Assembly: GCA_905479665.1 (NCBI GenBank)
Contig: CAJQNM010000422.1
Coordinates: 1 to 7,721, forward strand
DNA: 7,721 nt
Direction: 5' to 3'
Origin: an uncultured Saprospiraceae bacterium
Lineage (GTDB): Bacteria > Bacteroidota > Bacteroidia > Chitinophagales > Saprospiraceae
Shown here: piece by piece, positions 5,363 to 7,721 of the stretch
Layout: each line of letters starts with the position of its first letter
Numbering within the stretch: position 1 is the first letter of the stretch
Position numbers and translations under genes: made by a program
The notes under the pieces: generated by a model
What the model was told of the DNA's origin: nothing
Databases searched by the model: none
The model's input: the letters and a program-made list of their open reading frames with translations, nothing else

Positions 5363-5806
5363 TCAACGTCCTTTTTGCCTTTGGCGCTTCAACATTTGCA
5401 CCAATCGCTCCTTAAATGCACGTTCGGCATGAAAGAGTCTCAGTGTCTGAGTAGGACTAATCACTCCCTCCAAATGACCCATTAGCTCCCGTCGAAGATC
5501 AAGCAATTCTTGTTCTCTCTCCAACATCTCCTGAATAAATGAACTTGCTTCGTCATCGTTCATGGCCTCAAATTTGGGACGGATTATATTTTTACGCTGC
5601 AAGGTTTTTTCCTGAGTGCGATGCGCGTTGTAAATGGGCCAAAACTTTTGTGCAGCCTCGGGAGTCAGATCCAAACGCTGACTGATAAATGCCACCCGTT
5701 GAGATTCGATTCGCTCCTCCAGCGGGCCTCCTATCTCCGAGTCCTGAGCATGGCTCAGGTTGATGGCCGCAAATATTAAAAATAGTGTGTATGCATAGTG
5801 TCTCAT
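5363..5806 (-). CDS. Secreted Spy/CpxP-like protein (putative sensor of ECF sigma pathway)
   Basis: The 147-residue protein has an N-terminal signal peptide (hydrophobic residues 5-17, likely cleavage after SHA at 18-20), so it should act in the periplasm. The mature part is all helical and charged. LDLTPEAAQKFWPIYN (45-60) and VISPTQ (115-120) fit the LTxxQ pattern of the Spy/CpxP fold, known for periplasmic chaperones and stress sensors. The C terminus is strongly basic (KRQRQKGR, 140-147). The start is ATG 5806; the frame stays open to 5977, but that extension lies inside the preceding gene and would remove the signal peptide from the N terminus. It is the third gene of the operon, 25 bp after the anti-sigma candidate. 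Proteins of this kind are found behind ECF sigma genes in Bacteroidota, suggesting it reports envelope stress. Confidence 0.85.
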   Translation of the reverse strand: MRHYAYTLFLIFAAINLSHAQDSEIGGPLEERIESQRVAFISQRLDLTPEAAQKFWPIYNAHRTQEKTLQRKNIIRPKFEAMNDDEASSFIQEMLEREQELLDLRRELMGHLEGVISPTQTLRLFHAERAFKERLVQMLKRQRQKGR

Positions 5807-5831
5807 ATCTGTGCTTATTAACTTTATTATT

Positions 5832-6299
5832 CTAAAAAATTTCCTGTAGGGTCTCCTCATCCAGCTCATCCAATAGCCCTTCCCAGATTTTATCGCTTTC
5901 GTCCAGATCAGCAGTCTCCTCAATCCAGTCCATCCCGGACAGATCTTCTTGATACAAATAAGTCTCGTCAATATCATCTAGATAGACCAGGAGATATTGT
6001 TCGATTTCTTCCTGCGAAAAATTTTCATTGATCGCGACCTCAGCAGGTTCTGGACTTTGATTGATCCAGACCATAGCGATGATCAAAGCACATGCACACA
6101 AAGCCAGAACGGGTCGAAACCAGCGCTCTGCCATGAATGCAGTTGGGAAGAATGCCGTACGAGGTTTTGCATCCTCCTGGCCTATTCGAGCCATGACGTC
6201 CTGCTGCAGGGATCGAAAATACGTGGGTGGAACATGAAAGGGCTGTTCTCCCTTTAGTTCTTCTAAAAATTCAGGTATTTCTTCTTCGTGTTTTTTCAT
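5832..6299 (-). CDS. Single-pass membrane protein, putative anti-sigma factor
   Basis: The 155-residue protein has a cytoplasmic N-terminal part (1-60) with PFHVPPTYFRSLQQDVMARI (20-39), a 'F-x-VP-x-x-YF' motif I associate with short anti-sigma-like proteins downstream of ECF genes in Bacteroidota. One membrane helix follows (about 63-79, PVLALCACALIIAMVWI). The outer segment (80-155) is extremely acidic: 26 Asp/Glu against a single Lys and no Arg. There is no zinc anti-sigma motif (His-x3-Cys-x2-Cys). Its ATG at 6299 lies five bases after the sigma-factor stop, so the two are probably co-translated, as expected of partners that must stay in balance. I infer that the N-terminal part holds the sigma factor and the acidic tail receives the periplasmic signal; binding is not shown by the sequence. 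Confidence 0.75.
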   Translation of the reverse strand: MKKHEEEIPEFLEELKGEQPFHVPPTYFRSLQQDVMARIGQEDAKPRTAFFPTAFMAERWFRPVLALCACALIIAMVWINQSPEPAEVAINENFSQEEIEQYLLVYLDDIDETYLYQEDLSGMDWIEETADLDESDKIWEGLLDELDEETLQEIF

Positions 6300-6304
6300 G
6301 TGCT

Positions 6305-6853
6305 TTATAATTGTACCTCGGTGAGATGTTTTTTCACCTTCTTTACGGCATGATGAAATGAAGCCTTAAGCCCTCCGATGGAGGTTTCCAGAACCTCTGA
6401 AATTTCCTGATAGCTCATTTCATCATAATATTTCATGAGAAAGACCAATTTTTGCTTTTCTGGTAAGGCCGCTACGGCCTCTTGCAATCGCAACTGCACC
6501 TCAGAACCATCGAAATAGGGATCCGCGCAAAGTTGATCGGCTAGCGAAAAATCACCTCGTTCCATAGACTCTGTCTGTTTTCGTTTTTTCTGTTTCAAAA
6601 AAGTAATCGACTCATTGGTCGCAATCCGATAGATCCAGGTGTACAGTTTCGCTTGACCCTTAAAAGAGTGTATACCTCGATATACTTTGATAAATGTGTT
6701 CTGCACCACATCATCCGCATCATCGTGATCAACGACCATACGACGTACATGCCAGTACACCCGCTCTTGGTACTTTTGCATGAGTCGCTTAAACCCCTCG
6801 TCGCGAGTACGCTTAGTGCTGATCAGTGCCAATACGTCTTGATCCTCGTTCAA
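6305..6853 (-). CDS. ECF-type RNA polymerase sigma factor
   Basis: The 182-residue protein has the two ECF sigma domains. Region 2 spans about 18-92, with DADDVVQNTFIKVYRGI (45-61, core binding, 2.2) and TWIYRIATNESITFLKQKKRK (72-92, -10 melting and recognition, 2.3/2.4). Region 4 spans about 126-178, with LPEKQKLVFLMKYYDEMSYQEISE and then GGLKASFHHAVKKVKKHL as the -35 recognition helix. It should direct polymerase to envelope-stress or related promoters, commonly including its own. The only start that keeps region 2 intact is TTG at 6853; the nearest in-frame ATG (residue 25) would cut the first helix, and an in-frame TGA lies just upstream. The weak start may limit synthesis. It heads a three-gene operon with the anti-sigma candidate and the Spy/CpxP-like protein. 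Confidence 0.93.
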   Translation of the reverse strand: MNEDQDVLALISTKRTRDEGFKRLMQKYQERVYWHVRRMVVDHDDADDVVQNTFIKVYRGIHSFKGQAKLYTWIYRIATNESITFLKQKKRKQTESMERGDFSLADQLCADPYFDGSEVQLRLQEAVAALPEKQKLVFLMKYYDEMSYQEISEVLETSIGGLKASFHHAVKKVKKHLTEVQL

Positions 6854-6984
6854 ATTCGTTTTCGCTTTCTGGTTCCCTATTCAGGTCCGTGCTTTGACGT
6901 AAATTTAGGGCAAAGGTTTAACGACCTCTGCTCACGATAAAATATCTTCACTTCCTGATTTCTATTTAAGCCAGATACAACTGC
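6854..6984. promoter_or_regulatory. Divergent intergenic region between ECF operon and ligA
   Basis: These 131 bases must hold the promoters of both the minus-strand sigma operon and plus-strand ligA. TAAATTTA at 6900-6907 is a one-mismatch TAnnTTTG box readable on both strands because it is nearly self-complementary, but no well-spaced -33 element accompanies it in either direction. The assignment as a promoter region rests mainly on gene orientation. Confidence 0.4.
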
Positions 6985-7721
6985 ATGAAAAATCCCTTTG
7001 ACGAAAAAAAGCTCTTCACTCTTTCGAAAGATTTTCTCAATGACCATTATCAAGGCACTTCCGAGCAGCGCCTTCGTGATTTGGTGCACGTACTCAAATT
7101 TCACGAGTGGAAATATGCCGTCGAAAACAATCCGCTGATCAGTGATTTTGAATACGACCAGCTCTTCAAGATGTTGCAACAACTGGAAGATGAAATGCCC
7201 AATCTGATCGATCCAAGCTCTCCTACCCAGCGAGTGACCTCAGATCTAGTTGATGATTTTACCACTGTCCAGCATCTTACGCCCATGCTTTCTCTGGCCA
7301 ACAGCTACAATGCCGAGGATCTGAACAGCTTTAATGACTCGGTGATCAAATTGCTCAAGCTTGAGCCCGGCAGTGCTGTCAGGTATACGGTCGAACCAAA
7401 ATTTGATGGCGGTACCATTGTCTTGGTCTACGAAAACGACCGGCTGGTTCGAGCAGCTACGCGGGGCAACGGAGAACGTGGTGACGAAATCACTCACAAT
7501 GTCAAGACCATTCGTTCGGTACCCTTAGAAGCGGCTTTCTCAAAATACGGCATCACACGCTGCGAATTGCGTGGCGAGGCGATCATCCGCAAGGAAGAAT
7601 TTGTGAAGATCAATGCCCGACGAGCTAAAGAGGGAGATCTCATTTTTGCCAATCCACGCAATGCCGCCACCGGAGGGCTGCGGATGAAAGACCCACGAGA
7701 AACGGCACGCCGCGGTCTCCA
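6985..7721 (+). CDS. ligA: NAD-dependent DNA ligase, N-terminal part (cut by window edge)
   Basis: The first 245 residues of a LigA are present; the family is usually about 670-700 residues. LigA seals nicks using NAD+ in replication and repair. Domain Ia (about 27-90) keeps the NMN-contacting residues equivalent to E. coli Tyr22, Asp32, Tyr35 and Asp36 as Tyr44, Asp54, Tyr57 and Asp58, followed by DPSSPTQRV (76-84). The adenylation domain has MLSLANSY (101-108), VEPKFDGG with the AMP-accepting Lys139, ATRGNGERGDEITHNVKTI (158-176), RCELRGE (192-198) and FANPRNAATGGLR (221-233). Start ATG 6985 gives about 22 residues more before domain Ia than E. coli LigA. Several usually invariant spots differ (KFDGG; AATGGLR instead of AAAGSLR), so it may be a divergent or second LigA. 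No Shine-Dalgarno sequence is seen. Confidence 0.93.
   Translation, partial: MKNPFDEKKLFTLSKDFLNDHYQGTSEQRLRDLVHVLKFHEWKYAVENNPLISDFEYDQLFKMLQQLEDEMPNLIDPSSPTQRVTSDLVDDFTTVQHLTPMLSLANSYNAEDLNSFNDSVIKLLKLEPGSAVRYTVEPKFDGGTIVLVYENDRLVRAATRGNGERGDEITHNVKTIRSVPLEAAFSKYGITRCELRGEAIIRKEEFVKINARRAKEGDLIFANPRNAATGGLRMKDPRETARRGL

Noticed and set aside
5807..5977. Longer start for the Spy/CpxP-like protein at 5977
   Set aside because: It would overlap the anti-sigma gene by about 145 bases and bury the signal peptide; ATG 5806 places the signal peptide at the N terminus.
6894..6922. TTGACG-N17-TTTAAC as a -35/-10 promoter for ligA
   Set aside because: The -10 match is poor, and the Bacteroidota primary sigma factor uses a different consensus.
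7101..7497. Minus-strand open frames within ligA
   Set aside because: They are antisense to well-conserved ligase motifs and show no recognisable protein features.

Overview
The window looks like part of a Bacteroidota chromosome, probably Cytophagales or a relative. This is inferred from gene content and signals; no rRNA or other marker gene is present. The pointers are an ECF sigma factor followed by an atypical membrane anti-sigma candidate and a Spy/CpxP-like 'sensor' protein, paired periplasmic cyclophilins with the long loop common in that phylum, almost no Shine-Dalgarno sequences, a perfect TAnnTTTG promoter box, and a DUF559 nuclease gene embedded in G/C-block palindromes.

Bases 1-873 are a repeat-rich accessory region. 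A 155-residue PD-(D/E)XK nuclease-like protein (DUF559) lies between long imperfect palindromes built from two mutually inverted arms, F (ATCCACCCCCT...GCGGGGGAAA) and R (TTTCCCCCGC...AGGGGGTGGAATT). A 119-bp direct repeat (1-119 and 657-775) differs at only two positions, giving a 656-bp period that contains the nuclease gene. The last palindrome (727-873) stops about 25 bp before the promoter box of the next operon. This nuclease-plus-palindrome module is the best candidate in the window for an undescribed mobile or homing system.

Bases 898-3607 are a tight plus-strand operon. It contains a 125-residue conserved hypothetical protein, a membrane-anchored cyclophilin-type prolyl isomerase, a second cyclophilin lipoprotein with an N-terminal PKD domain, and a polyphosphate-glucokinase-type ROK kinase. 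Junctions are +1, -1 and +7 nt. The two cyclophilins are tandem paralogues predicted to fold proteins in the envelope; why a cytosolic sugar kinase is co-transcribed is unclear.

Bases 3613-5025 (minus) encode a 470-residue cytosolic tetratricopeptide-repeat protein, convergent with the kinase gene. Bases 5026-5362 are an AT-rich gap with a perfect 8-bp inverted repeat but no gene.

Bases 5363-6853 (minus) are a three-gene stress-signalling operon: an ECF sigma factor with a TTG start, a single-pass membrane protein with a strongly acidic outer tail (putative anti-sigma), and a secreted Spy/CpxP-like protein with a basic C terminus. A 131-bp divergent intergenic region separates it from ligA (6985 to the right edge, plus), the first 245 codons of an NAD-dependent DNA ligase that keeps the catalytic residues but departs from family consensus at several places.
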